The position numbers and the translations under genes were made by a program. From Dermatophilus congolensis (GTDB lineage: Bacteria; Actinomycetota; Actinomycetes; Actinomycetales; Dermatophilaceae): DNA of 40,438 nucleotides. The notes under the pieces are model-generated. The model worked only from the letters and a program-made list of their open reading frames with translations. It was not told the origin of the DNA and made no database searches. The DNA lies in assembly GCA_030538115.1 (NCBI GenBank), contig JAUNUP010000025.1, forward strand, positions 1 through 40,438. Direction: 5' to 3'. Below are positions 23,286 through 31,996 of this stretch, in pieces. Position 1 is the first letter of the stretch. Each line of letters opens with the position of its first letter.

Positions 23286-24788
23286 TTACCGACCGCGCAA
23301 CGTGCCGATGGCCTGCTTCAGCCCCGACGGGCCGAAGGCCACCACCGCGTAGACGACCACGCCCGGGCCGCCCAGGAGCGCACCCGTCAACAAGCCGAGC
23401 GCGCCCTGCGGCAGGTGTCCGTCGGCGAGGAGTTGCAGCCCGAGAGTCACCGCGAGTCCGAGCACGAGGGCGAGCACCGGCACCTGGCGGACGAACCACG
23501 GCAACTGCACCTCGACGCGGCGGAACTGCCATGAGAAGAAGAGCATCGAGACGAACTGACCCAGCACCGTACCGAGCACCACGCCCGCCATGCCGATGAA
23601 CGAGCCCAGCACCACCGTGAGCGCCAGGTTCGTCAGCATGCCCACGAGGCTGGCGCGCATCTCGATCTCGGAATGCCCGAGCGTGAGCGACCACAGGTTC
23701 GAGACGTGCTTGAGCATCGCGAACATGATTCCGACCAGCAGGGTCGAGGCGACCGGAGCTGCCAGTTCGTACGATTCGGGCATCCACGCACGCACGGCGA
23801 AGTAGGCCGTCGCCGAGCCGATTCCGCACCACCCCACCACAGCCGCGACCCAGACGCGCTGCAGCTTCGTCACCTTGGCTACCGCGGCTTCGGCTCCTCG
23901 CTGGGCCACCTCGGAGCCGATCATCGCCTGCATCGGGTAGGTGGCGTTGAGCGCCATCGACCTGAGATTGCCGGCGAAATTGGACCCCTGACCGTACGGA
24001 CCGGACTGCTGCGCGGTGATGAGCCACCCCGCGACCAGTTGGTCCTTCTGGCTCGTGATGATGTTCGACAAGCCGGTCACCTGCACGCGCCAGGCGTAGC
24101 GGAAGAACTCCGCGCCCTCGCGGCGGTTCATGAACCATGGCGAGGGCCGGGTCAGGTAGCGCAGCGACGCGGGAACCGTGATGAGCGAGCCGATCACCTG
24201 CTGTAGGACCATCGTGATCGCGACCCCGACGAGGCCCCAGCCGTTGATCACCGTCAGCACGATCCCGGTCATGTACACCGCGTAGCCCGCCAGGCTTGCC
24301 GAGGCCGTGACACGGAAGAGCTGCCGGGAGTTGACGACGGCGGAGAAGAGGTTGCGCAGCAGGATGAGCGTCACCATCGCCGTGAGCGTGCGAAAGAGGA
24401 TGCGCGTCTCGTGCAGGTACTCCGGAGCCACCCGCACGATCGCCAGGATCGGGTCGGTGAACACGATGGCCAGCACCGTCACGAGGCCGCTGACCGCGGC
24501 GATGACGAACGAGACACTCACGAGCAGTCGGGTGGTGGCTGCCTTGTCGTCGCGGCCTGCGTAGATCGTGAAATAGCGCATCGCCGACGGGCCGATACCG
24601 CCGTCGAACTGGCTGATGAGCAGCGTGGCGGTACTGACGATGAGAAAGATGCTGTACCGCTGCGGACCGAGCCCGGTGATGATCCACGGTGTCATCGCGA
24701 GGTTGATGACGAGCGGCAGAAGCTGGGCCGAGGTCTGCCAGCTCATCCCCTTCAAGAGGATCCGTGCAGCTCCACCCTTGCGACTCAT
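23286..24788 (-). CDS. Wzx-like polysaccharide repeat-unit flippase (copy 1)
   Basis: This 500-residue protein of about 12-14 membrane helices belongs to the MOP/Wzx flippase superfamily and would move undecaprenyl-linked repeat units across the membrane. The N-terminus reads ILLKGMSWQTSAQLLPLVINLAMTPWIITGLGPQRYSIFL and is followed by FDGGIGPSAMRYFTIYAGRDDK. The same succession (GTSWQAASQFIPILIN..., FNGGIGPSVSRYLALYAG) is found in the second flippase at 29,033-30,574, so the two are paralogs. ATG 24788 is chosen because GGAG lies eight bases upstream and homology begins here; the 43-residue extension to 24917 is Pro-rich and rejected. It converges on the first glycosyltransferase and diverges from the next. 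Confidence 0.88.
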   Translation of the reverse strand: MSRKGGAARILLKGMSWQTSAQLLPLVINLAMTPWIITGLGPQRYSIFLIVSTATLLISQFDGGIGPSAMRYFTIYAGRDDKAATTRLLVSVSFVIAAVSGLVTVLAIVFTDPILAIVRVAPEYLHETRILFRTLTAMVTLILLRNLFSAVVNSRQLFRVTASASLAGYAVYMTGIVLTVINGWGLVGVAITMVLQQVIGSLITVPASLRYLTRPSPWFMNRREGAEFFRYAWRVQVTGLSNIITSQKDQLVAGWLITAQQSGPYGQGSNFAGNLRSMALNATYPMQAMIGSEVAQRGAEAAVAKVTKLQRVWVAAVVGWCGIGSATAYFAVRAWMPESYELAAPVASTLLVGIMFAMLKHVSNLWSLTLGHSEIEMRASLVGMLTNLALTVVLGSFIGMAGVVLGTVLGQFVSMLFFSWQFRRVEVQLPWFVRQVPVLALVLGLAVTLGLQLLADGHLPQGALGLLTGALLGGPGVVVYAVVAFGPSGLKQAIGTLRGR

Positions 24789-25046
24789 GGAGTCGACTCC
24801 GGGCGGGACAGGCTGAGGCAATGCACGGCTCAAGGAAAGCACGTCAATACGCTCTTCCCCGGCAGGCGCGGGCCGATCGCAGCCCGGAGTCGTTGGCGCC
24901 CAATGCACCTCAGGCACGGCGCGAGGGACTCACCGGGCGCGAGGACCTCCAGCCAGACGCGTCCATCCGGCAGACTGGGTGCCGCACGGGCTTGCGCAGT
25001 TCCGCCGCGCGCAGCCTTTCGCGAGCCGCATGAAGAAAGGGCGTCC

Positions 25047-26009
25047 ATGTCCGACGAGCCACTCGTCAGCATCGTCATCCCCTGCTACCAGTCCGAACGC
25101 ACGGTCGGGGCCGCGATCTCCAGCGCGTTGACGCAGACCTACCCGAACACCGAGGTCATCGTGGTCAACGACGGGGGCACCGACCTGGGCAGGCAGATCG
25201 CGGGCGGCCACGGCGATCTGGTGCGCGTGCTCGACCGGCCCAACGGAGGCGTCGCGGCCGCGCGTAACACCGCCATCGAGGCCGCGGGAGGCGAGTTCAT
25301 CGCCATCCTCGACGCCGACGACATCTTGCTGCCCGATTACGTGAGCCGCTCGATGGATGCGTGGACGAAGGCGGGAGGCGGGCGCCGCTTCGTCACCACG
25401 CAGGCGTACATCATGGGTCCCCGGGGCATCTACCCGCAGCGGCGGATCCTTCCCGCGGGCGCCGTTCCTACGAGCAGGCAGCGGATGGCGCTCATCGAGC
25501 GCAACGTCGTCAGCATCTTCTCGATGTTCCCCGTCCAGATGTGGCGCGAGATCGGCGGCTTCGACGAGGCGATGCGCTACTGCGAGGACTACGACTTCTG
25601 GGCCCGTGCGGTCTTCAGCGGCTGGGAGATCGTCTTCCAGACCGAGCCGCAGGCGCTGTACCGCCGCGCGGAGGGCACCGCCTCGCGCGTCAACGACCGT
25701 ATGTGGGAGGGGACCGACCTCACGCGGCGCCACATCGTCGACACCTTCGGTGACTCCCTCACTCCGGCCGAGCGCGAACATCTCGACCTGGTGCTCGAGC
25801 ACGGCCCGTCGGAGAAGCACGTGTACTACGGCGAGCAGGCGCTCGCCGGCGGCGACCTGGGCACCGCCCGAGACGAATTCGGGATGGCGTCGCGCCTCGT
25901 TCCGAACGATCACAAGCTGCGCCTGAAGGCGAACCTGCTGCGCGTACCGGGTTTGAGCGGCGTGCTCGCAGGCAGGCAGACACGCCGTCAGCACCAAGTC
26001 GACGGCTGA
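25047..26009 (+). CDS. Glycosyltransferase family 2
   Basis: This 320-residue GT-A enzyme has a textbook N-terminal half: PLVSIVIPCYQSERTVGAAI, TEVIVVNDGGTD, RPNGGVAAARNTAIEAA and the metal-binding FIAILDADDILLP. The acceptor half has GGFDEAMRYCEDYDFWARAV, with the ED pair as likely catalytic base. The C-terminal 60 residues are a small helical region. ATG 25047 has AAAGG six bases upstream, and homology begins at once. An ORF reaching back to 24411 is not coding. The 257-base gap before it is the divergent promoter region shared with flippase copy 1; I see no convincing -10 there. It should add a sugar to the repeat unit; which sugar is unknown. Confidence 0.9.
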   Translation: MSDEPLVSIVIPCYQSERTVGAAISSALTQTYPNTEVIVVNDGGTDLGRQIAGGHGDLVRVLDRPNGGVAAARNTAIEAAGGEFIAILDADDILLPDYVSRSMDAWTKAGGGRRFVTTQAYIMGPRGIYPQRRILPAGAVPTSRQRMALIERNVVSIFSMFPVQMWREIGGFDEAMRYCEDYDFWARAVFSGWEIVFQTEPQALYRRAEGTASRVNDRMWEGTDLTRRHIVDTFGDSLTPAEREHLDLVLEHGPSEKHVYYGEQALAGGDLGTARDEFGMASRLVPNDHKLRLKANLLRVPGLSGVLAGRQTRRQHQVDG

Positions 26010-26092
26010 CTCGCCCAGTACCGTGTGATCGTCGACGACCCAGGAGAATTCGCTGTCGTCGCCGCGCCCCTCCCCCACGAGAGAGTCGAATC

Positions 26093-26638
26093 ATGCTCGC
26101 GAAAGACCTCCTGCGTGATCTGCGCGATGGACCGGTGTACCGCTACTCCCTGCGCCGCGCCTTTCCGCACGCCTACATCCAGAGCACCGTGAAGTTCCGC
26201 GGCGATGTCGACCGGATCACCCTCGGCGATCGTGTGACGATCGCCGGCCCCAGCGTCGTGATCGTCAGCGACGGTGGTGGATTGACCGGCGCTCGCCTCG
26301 ACGTCGGCGAAGACACGTACATCGGCGAGTTCAACAACATCCGCTGCGCCGGTGCGCCGATCACCATCGGCCGCAAGTGCCTCATCAGCCAACACATCAC
26401 GATCGTCGGCACCAACCACGGCATTGAGGCCGGCACCCCGATCGTCGAGCAGCCCTGGTCGGGAGACGGAGTCCGGATCGGCGACGACGTCTGGATCGGC
26501 GCGGGCTCGGTGATCCTGCCTGGCGCACGGCTGGGTGACGGGTGTGTCGTCGCTGCCAATTCCGTCGTGCGTGGCGAGGTGCCCGAGGGCGCCATCGTGG
26601 CCGGCAGCATCGCCAAGGTCATCGGTCAGCGAAGCTGA
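26093..26638 (+). CDS. Hexapeptide-repeat acyltransferase (serine/sugar O-acetyltransferase-like)
   Basis: This 181-residue left-handed beta-helix protein carries repeated hexapeptides (ITLGDRVTIAG, LDVGEDTYIGEFNNI, ITIGRKCLISQHITIVG, VRIGDDVWIGAGSVILPGARLGDGCVVAANSVVRGEVPEGAIVAG). The catalytic-type histidine is in TNHG (about residue 106). It resembles the xenobiotic/sugar acetyltransferases that O-acetylate polysaccharide sugars using acetyl-CoA; substrate unknown. It follows the glycosyltransferase by 83 bases in the same direction and is probably cotranscribed. The ribosome site is weak (GAGAG at a distance), and ATG 26093 is the first reasonable start. Confidence 0.85.
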   Translation: MLAKDLLRDLRDGPVYRYSLRRAFPHAYIQSTVKFRGDVDRITLGDRVTIAGPSVVIVSDGGGLTGARLDVGEDTYIGEFNNIRCAGAPITIGRKCLISQHITIVGTNHGIEAGTPIVEQPWSGDGVRIGDDVWIGAGSVILPGARLGDGCVVAANSVVRGEVPEGAIVAGSIAKVIGQRS

Positions 26639-26709
26639 TCTGCGCTGCCTCCGCCTGCCCGGTTGCGCATACCGAGCAAGGGCCAATCCTTACCGTCTCT
26701 TGACCCGGC

Positions 26710-26715
26710 TAGGAT
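26710..26715 (+). promoter_or_regulatory. Candidate -10 box of the wzz/wzy pair 1
   Basis: TAGGAT in the 222-base gap after the acyltransferase would start transcription near 26722, giving a leader of about 139 bases before GTG 26861. No start codon occurs at the leaderless position. No -35 box recognised. Confidence 0.35.
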
Positions 26716-26860
26716 CGACACGGTCCGGTCTCCTTGCGCTGCAAGTGATCCGGGCATGCCGGGGGGCGTTGGCCGAGGTCGGGCACCCGCGGCGGAGGCG
26801 GACGTGCGAGTGGACGCGCGAAAGCCGTCAGGCGCGACACGCACGACTACGAGGAGCACT

Positions 26861-27715
26861 GTGGCACGACAACTCGACTCCGACGGCACGGGCTCGCCGC
26901 TCGCGACCGCCCTGCGGCACGCGAAGCTGCTCTCCGCGACGACTCTGCTCGGCATCGCGGCCGGAGGTGCGGCGGGTTACGCCCTGCCGGTGTCGTACTC
27001 GGCCGAGACGCGGGTCGCCGTAGGAGCCGGCAGCGACAGCGCGTACGCCATCGCGGGCTACCCCGTGGCTGCGCGTGAACTCGCTCAGAACTATTCGCGA
27101 TGGGTGCAGAACAACGCCGTCGACGGTACGTGGGCACCCGAGGGCGTGAACTCGGTCAGTGCGACTCCGATCCCCGAGTCAGGCGTGATCAGGGTGGAGG
27201 CGTCCTCTCCCGACGAGGCGAAGGCGGTCGCTGGAGCCGACGCCGTCGCGCAGGAGCTGCTGGGTGCGGCGAAGACCGTCGGCGCCCAGCGCGACGCGGC
27301 AGCGGCTCTGCAGGAGTACCAGAAGCTTGCGACGGGCGTCGCTGAGGCACAGACGGCCGTGTCGCTCGCCGAATCGGCGTTCGGTCGGTCGTCGACCGGG
27401 GCCAATGCGCGAGAACTGGCCGCAGCCAGGGGTGCACTGGCCGAGGCGCAGCTCATCCAGGGTGCGCAGGGCGATCGCTACCGGCGCCTCGTCGGTGACC
27501 CGGTGGCCGTCTCGCAGCTCACCCAGATCTCACCCGCGGCGAGCACCGGCGACAACCGCAACTCCAACATCGCGTTCGGAGCAGCGGCCGGAGGCGGGCT
27601 CGGCCTGATCCTCGCGTTCTGTCTCGCCGCCGTCGGCGACCTGCGGAGCGGACGGTCCGGTCGCCACAGCCGGGCGGCTGCCGAGCGCGACGCCAGCCCG
27701 GCGGCTGAGAGCTGA
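26861..27715 (+). CDS. Wzz/YveK-like chain-length regulator without kinase domain (copy 1)
   Basis: This 284-residue protein has membrane helices near both ends (about 22-43 and 237-260) and an extracellular helical region between them, the polysaccharide co-polymerase topology. The extracellular part shares a chain of residues with copy 2 at 38,762-39,529: S/A-E-T/S-R, GYPVAARELAQNYSR against GYSLATQQLAVTYSR, and ATPIPESGVIRVEA against ASPIPDSAIVRVRA. No BY-kinase domain follows; the C-terminus is a short charged tail. GTG 26861 is chosen because GAGGAG ends four bases before it; the ORF to 26663 upstream is not coding. It ends three bases before the polymerase GTG, so they are cotranscribed. 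Chain-length control is inferred from topology and context. Confidence 0.78.
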   Translation: MARQLDSDGTGSPLATALRHAKLLSATTLLGIAAGGAAGYALPVSYSAETRVAVGAGSDSAYAIAGYPVAARELAQNYSRWVQNNAVDGTWAPEGVNSVSATPIPESGVIRVEASSPDEAKAVAGADAVAQELLGAAKTVGAQRDAAAALQEYQKLATGVAEAQTAVSLAESAFGRSSTGANARELAAARGALAEAQLIQGAQGDRYRRLVGDPVAVSQLTQISPAASTGDNRNSNIAFGAAAGGGLGLILAFCLAAVGDLRSGRSGRHSRAAAERDASPAAES

Positions 27716-27718
27716 GTC

Positions 27719-29068
27719 GTGGCATCACCGTCAGCGCCGTCAGCACCGTTCGCGACCGGTGAGGTGCACGCCGACGACTCCCGCGACCAGACTCCGGCGA
27801 CAGAACTGCGCCCTCCGCTGGCCGTCTACTGCTTCGTGCTCGGCCTCGTCGCCACGATGTTCTCCGGCCACTGGGACGGGCTCGGCCTGCCGATCGGCCT
27901 CGACCGCATCCTGCTTCCCGCGGCCCTGGCCCTCGCCGTACTCGACCGTCGCGACCGCTGGCTGCGCCTGCGCTCAGCGCACTTGGCCATGGCTGCGCTG
28001 GCGGTACTGGCCACGGCCTCGTACATCACGATCGGTTACCACGCGGGCACGGAATCGCTGTTCACGATCCTCGACCGCATCTACATCCCGTTCCTGCTGT
28101 TCACGTTCGCGCCGTATTTCCTGGGCACCCCCGCGCGGCGGCTGCTCCTGCTCAAGGCCCTGACCGTGACCGGCGCCTACCTGGCCGTCACCACACTGCT
28201 CGAGGCGGCCGGGCTGCATGCCCTGGTCCTTCCGCGCTACATCGCCGAACATCACGCGAACCTCGTGCTCAGTTCGGACGAGGTGATGCGGGCCGGCGGC
28301 CCGTTCCTGTTCGGTGAGCCCAACGGTATGGCCCTGGCGATGTGCGGCTTCGCGGCCGTGCTGCTCGCCTCACGCACCGAGGGCTTGTTCCGGCTGGCTG
28401 CGCTCGTGATCGCGCCCGTCGCCTTCATCGCCTGCATCGCCGCCATGTTCCGGTCGGTCTGGCTCGGGCTCGCCCTCGGCCTCGTCGCGGTCGCGCTGAC
28501 CCGCTGGCAGTGGTCCAAGTGGATACCGGTGGTCGCTCTCGTGGGAGCACTCGGCCTCGGTGTCGGTGCGCTCGTCTTTCCCACCTTCGCGGAGGATGTC
28601 ACCACGCGCGCGTCGACCTCACGCTCGCTCTGGGACCGGGTCAACACCAACGACGCCGCCGTGCGCATCATCGCGGACAAGCCGCTCACCGGCATCGGTT
28701 GGCAGCAGTTCGTGCACGTCGGAGGCGATTACGTGCGCCAAGGCGAAGACGTGCCGCTGACCACGACCACGATCGAGGTACACAACGTCTTCCTGGCCCG
28801 GGGAGCCGAGATGGGCGTGCCCGGGTTCGTGCTGTTCGTACTCACGGTGCTCCTCGGCCCCGTCGCCGCGTTGATGCGGCCGGTGCGGGAGGACCTCGCG
28901 GCCTGGCAGCTCTTTCTACTGGCCACGTTCACGGTGTGGTTCGTCGTGTCGATGACGAGCCCCAATCCCTACCCGCTCCCGACTTTCCTCATGTGGAGCC
29001 TGGCCGGATTCGTGCTTGCGATACCGCGCCGCTCAGCGGCCGCGGACCATCGAGACGAGATTGCGTAG
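27719..29068 (+). CDS. Wzy-like O-antigen polymerase/ligase (copy 1)
   Basis: This 449-residue protein of about 11-12 membrane helices matches the Wzy/O-antigen ligase superfamily, which polymerises or ligates lipid-linked repeat units outside the membrane. The large loop between late helices contains TSRSLWDRVNTNDAAVRIIADKPLTGIGWQQF and then IEVHNVFLARGAEMGVPGF, the PLxGxG and HN motifs typical of the family. Copy 2 at 37,404-38,765 has the matching TSRSVYDRLNVNEAAIRAVLAHPLEGIGYNRF and HNVFLGHAVELGIP. GTG 27719 lies three bases after the wzz-like stop and is probably coupled. Its last 36 bases overlap the end of flippase copy 2 on the other strand. Confidence 0.87.
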   Translation: MASPSAPSAPFATGEVHADDSRDQTPATELRPPLAVYCFVLGLVATMFSGHWDGLGLPIGLDRILLPAALALAVLDRRDRWLRLRSAHLAMAALAVLATASYITIGYHAGTESLFTILDRIYIPFLLFTFAPYFLGTPARRLLLLKALTVTGAYLAVTTLLEAAGLHALVLPRYIAEHHANLVLSSDEVMRAGGPFLFGEPNGMALAMCGFAAVLLASRTEGLFRLAALVIAPVAFIACIAAMFRSVWLGLALGLVAVALTRWQWSKWIPVVALVGALGLGVGALVFPTFAEDVTTRASTSRSLWDRVNTNDAAVRIIADKPLTGIGWQQFVHVGGDYVRQGEDVPLTTTTIEVHNVFLARGAEMGVPGFVLFVLTVLLGPVAALMRPVREDLAAWQLFLLATFTVWFVVSMTSPNPYPLPTFLMWSLAGFVLAIPRRSAAADHRDEIA

Positions 29069-30574
29069 GCCGACGGCCAGTTCGAGGTAGATCAGCAGGG
29101 CCGGGGCCGCCGCGCCGGCGCACGCCACCAGGCCGATCACGCCGTGGGGCAGCACGGAGCCGACAAGCAGGCTCACCCCGTAGGTGCAGGCGAACGCCAG
29201 TGCCGAGGCTCCGATGGCGAGCAGCCACGGGATCTCGCGCCACGGCAACGAGATACGCACCGAGAGCCTGCGGTTCGCGATCCCGCAGAGGAACACGGCT
29301 GCGATGAAAGACGACAGGCTCGTTGCCGCGGCGACGCCGATCACACCGAACGGCACCACGAGTGCCACGGTGCCCACGATCTTCGCGACGAGGAAGACGA
29401 CGCCCTGCGCGACCTCCAGCCCCGGCTGCCGCATCATCTGGCACCACACGATGAGCACGCGCACGAGCATCGCGAAGGCGTGACCGACGAGCAGCAGTGC
29501 CGCCACGGTGCCGGGCAGGCTCGAGCCGAGGTTGAGCCACGCGTTCACACCGAAATATGTCGCGGGGATTCCGACGGCGAAATAGCCGGTGACGGCGCGC
29601 ACCCAGTAGCGCTGTAGCTTCTCGACCGGCGCACGGGCACTTTCCGTCGAGTTCTGCCCCAGTGCTCGCCCGACGAAGGTGACCATCGGGCCCACCGCGT
29701 TCATCAGCACCATTCGCAACTGCTGAGCGAACGTGACGCCCGGGCCGAAGTAGCCGAGCTGGTCGGGCCGGAAGCGGCCGACGATGATCGTGTCGATCTG
29801 CTGGGCCGTGATGTCGACCCAGTTCGCGAGCTGCACCTTCCAGGCGTAGCCGAAGAACTCGCGCATGAAATCGCGGCTGATCAGGCCGATGCCCGAGCGG
29901 GTCAGGTGCCGTAGCGCGGCCGGGATCATCATGACCGTCGACAGGGTCTGCTGGGCCACGAAGATCCAGGCGATACCGACGAGTCCGGCGTCGCTTTCGA
30001 CCGTGATGATCATGCCCGCTGTGTAGACGAAGTGACCGAGGATGATCGCGGTGGAGGTGAGCCCGAACTCCCCCGCGGCGGCGAGCACCGACTGGAACAG
30101 GCTGCGGATCTGAAGGACGCCCGCCAGCAGCACCTGCGTCGTGATGAGGAAGAGCGCGCCCTCGCGGTCGGCCTCGAGTACTGGGAACCACTCGAAGAGT
30201 GTGGGGATGAGGGCCAGGAACCCGCCGAAGATCACGACCACGATCGCGGTGACGATCAACGACATCGTCGTGACCAGCCGGGTCGCCGATTCCTTGTCCC
30301 CCTGGCCGGCGTACAGGGCCAGATAGCGGCTCACGCTCGGCCCGATGCCGCCGTTGAAGGTCGACATGACGAACTGGATCGAGTTCAAGAGGAGAAAGAT
30401 CCCGTACAACTGCAGCCCGAGCCCGTGGATGACGTACGGGGTCAGGATGATGTTGATGAGGATCGGGATGAACTGGGAGGCGGCCTGCCAACTCGTCCCG
30501 CGCAGAAGCATCGCGCGCCCCGCCTTGGCACCTGACATGGTCTGCTGAGCGGGTTCGGAGGTGCCTTCGGTCAC
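29033..30574 (-). CDS. Wzx-like polysaccharide repeat-unit flippase (copy 2)
   Basis: This 513-residue MOP/Wzx-type protein has about 12-14 membrane helices. Motifs shared with copy 1 (23,286-24,788) include LLRGTSWQ, NGGIGPSVSRY and LYAGQGDKESATRLV, plus a comparable loop FAQQLRMVLMNAVGP. The GTG at 30574 is preceded by TAGACT and six bases, so it is a leaderless start; a later start at Met13 would remove only a hydrophilic tail. The gene reads toward wzy copy 1, and the two overlap tail to tail by 36 bases. Upstream on the same strand lies the glycosyltransferase at 30,651-31,691. The two flippases may serve different repeat units, or one may be redundant; sequence does not decide. Confidence 0.88.
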   Translation of the reverse strand: MTEGTSEPAQQTMSGAKAGRAMLLRGTSWQAASQFIPILINIILTPYVIHGLGLQLYGIFLLLNSIQFVMSTFNGGIGPSVSRYLALYAGQGDKESATRLVTTMSLIVTAIVVVIFGGFLALIPTLFEWFPVLEADREGALFLITTQVLLAGVLQIRSLFQSVLAAAGEFGLTSTAIILGHFVYTAGMIITVESDAGLVGIAWIFVAQQTLSTVMMIPAALRHLTRSGIGLISRDFMREFFGYAWKVQLANWVDITAQQIDTIIVGRFRPDQLGYFGPGVTFAQQLRMVLMNAVGPMVTFVGRALGQNSTESARAPVEKLQRYWVRAVTGYFAVGIPATYFGVNAWLNLGSSLPGTVAALLLVGHAFAMLVRVLIVWCQMMRQPGLEVAQGVVFLVAKIVGTVALVVPFGVIGVAAATSLSSFIAAVFLCGIANRRLSVRISLPWREIPWLLAIGASALAFACTYGVSLLVGSVLPHGVIGLVACAGAAAPALLIYLELAVGLRNLVSMVRGR

Positions 30575-30580
30575 CGAGGC

Positions 30581-30586
30581 AGTCTA
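30581..30586 (-). promoter_or_regulatory. -10 box placed for leaderless transcription of flippase copy 2
   Basis: TAGACT on the minus strand is followed by six bases (GCCTCG) and the GTG at 30574. No Shine-Dalgarno sequence is present. Confidence 0.5.
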
Positions 30587-30650
30587 AGTGCGTCGTTTGC
30601 CGCCCACAGACACGGATCAGCTTGTTGGGCAACCGGATAGAAGCGCGAGG

Positions 30651-31691
30651 TCACGACTGCGCCCACCCGTAGAAGACATCGAACGGAGCCAGCGCCTCCG
30701 CGGCGGCCGTGCGCTTGGCAGCGTCGGTCCACGGCCCGTCGAGGATCTTGCCCGTCTTGACGCGGAAGTCCGCGTACTTGGCCTTCGTCTCCTCGTCTGC
30801 GGGGGGATACACCACGGGCACGTCCGTACCACTCGAGCCAAGCCCGCGTCGCAGCTCCTCCGCCGAGGGCAGGGCATAGTTCGCCTCGACCTGAGCGAAC
30901 AGGTCGACGAAGAGCCGGATGAGCAGCAGCCGGAACCGGTCGTCCTCGAACCCGCCCTTCGACTTGGCGAAGTGGCGGTACGTCGAGATGACGTAGTTGA
31001 AGTGGACGATCGAGTCGTCCTGCTCGCGTAGGCCGATCTTGCGTGGGTCGGTGAGTGCCTGCGGGTGCAGCGTCGTGTCGAAGATGTGCTGCTGCTCGAG
31101 GATCTCGCCCACGTGCCCCATGTGGAGGTAGGGCGGGAACGACCGCATCCAATCGCGGCGAGCGCACAACTCCCACGTGGCCACGAGGTGGATGTCGTTC
31201 TCTTTGAACCACTGATCCCACACCGGGCTCACACCGCACACGGCCAGGTCGTCGGCCACTGCGGTCCCGTAGTGCCGCTCGAGGGCGTCGGGCTCCAGCA
31301 AGAACAGGTCGGCGTCGTGCAACACGATGTGCGACCCGGAGCTCGCCTGCACCCCGGTGATGAGCTGCACACCGTGGTTGTGGCCGGGGTTGCCGATCCG
31401 GGGCAGCAGGTCACGCTCGGGGCGCGGCAGCAACTCGATCCGCAGCGGCCCGTTCCATGCGGAGGCGTGACGCTGCACGACCTGCGTCACCTGCTTGGTG
31501 GGCTGATCCGGGATGACGATCGTCTCGACCCGAGACCCGTGATCCTGCGTGGCCAGCACCGACAGTGCCAGCTCGAGAAAGACCGGCAGGTCCCCGGGCA
31601 CGGGCACCAAGAGTGAGTAGCCCGCAGATGCAGGCTTCGGCTCACCCCAGGTCGCGAAGCGCGCAGCCCAGTACCTCGAACCCAATGACAT
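30651..31691 (-). CDS. Glycosyltransferase, GT-A type
   Basis: This 346-residue cytoplasmic protein has the nucleotide-sugar-binding opening YSLLVPVPGDLPVFLELALSVLATQ, VETIVIPDQP, and a metal-binding IVLHDADLFLLEPDAL. The later part includes GVSPVWDQWF, WELCARRDWMRSFPP and VHFNYVISTYRHFAKSKGGF, so it is a less common GT-A subfamily than its neighbours. The start is uncertain: an ATG at 31709 has no ribosome site, while ATG 31691 follows GGGGGGA closely, so I choose 31691. An inverted repeat ATGACA...TGTCAT joins the two start codons. It lies upstream of flippase copy 2 on the same strand and diverges from the malectin gene. Acceptor unknown. Confidence 0.78.
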   Translation of the reverse strand: MSLGSRYWAARFATWGEPKPASAGYSLLVPVPGDLPVFLELALSVLATQDHGSRVETIVIPDQPTKQVTQVVQRHASAWNGPLRIELLPRPERDLLPRIGNPGHNHGVQLITGVQASSGSHIVLHDADLFLLEPDALERHYGTAVADDLAVCGVSPVWDQWFKENDIHLVATWELCARRDWMRSFPPYLHMGHVGEILEQQHIFDTTLHPQALTDPRKIGLREQDDSIVHFNYVISTYRHFAKSKGGFEDDRFRLLLIRLFVDLFAQVEANYALPSAEELRRGLGSSGTDVPVVYPPADEETKAKYADFRVKTGKILDGPWTDAAKRTAAAEALAPFDVFYGWAQS

Positions 31692-31996
31692 GGTCCCCCC
31701 AAGTGTCATGTGCAGCTGATGTGTCGGTATCCAGCGGTAACCAGGCCCGTCTTGAACTGTCTGCCTGGCGCCTTCGATTGTGCCAGAAACGAATTCGGGC
31801 GCGCGTCGGCCGGGGTTCGCCAGAACCGCTCAAGAGCCGACCGTTCAAGACGATGGGTTGGTTGCGAGCGAACTCGGGGCCGAGTGAGCCGGACCGCACC
31901 TGGTGTCCGTGCCTGACTCGGCCTCTTTGCTGCCCACCCACTGAATCTCCCCCTCTGCTTCCGCATGCCCAAAACACGGACGACGTAAGGACACGG
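31692..31996. other. Divergent intergenic region before the malectin gene
   Basis: This 305-base gap holds no credible gene. An inverted repeat ATGACA-N13-TGTCAT spans 31685-31709. Two direct repeats ACCGNTCAAGA lie at 31825-31835 and 31840-31850 (10 of 11 bases identical, 15-base period). The last 70 bases are pyrimidine-rich. I found no convincing -10/-35 pair on either strand, though both flanking genes need promoters here. Confidence 0.5.
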
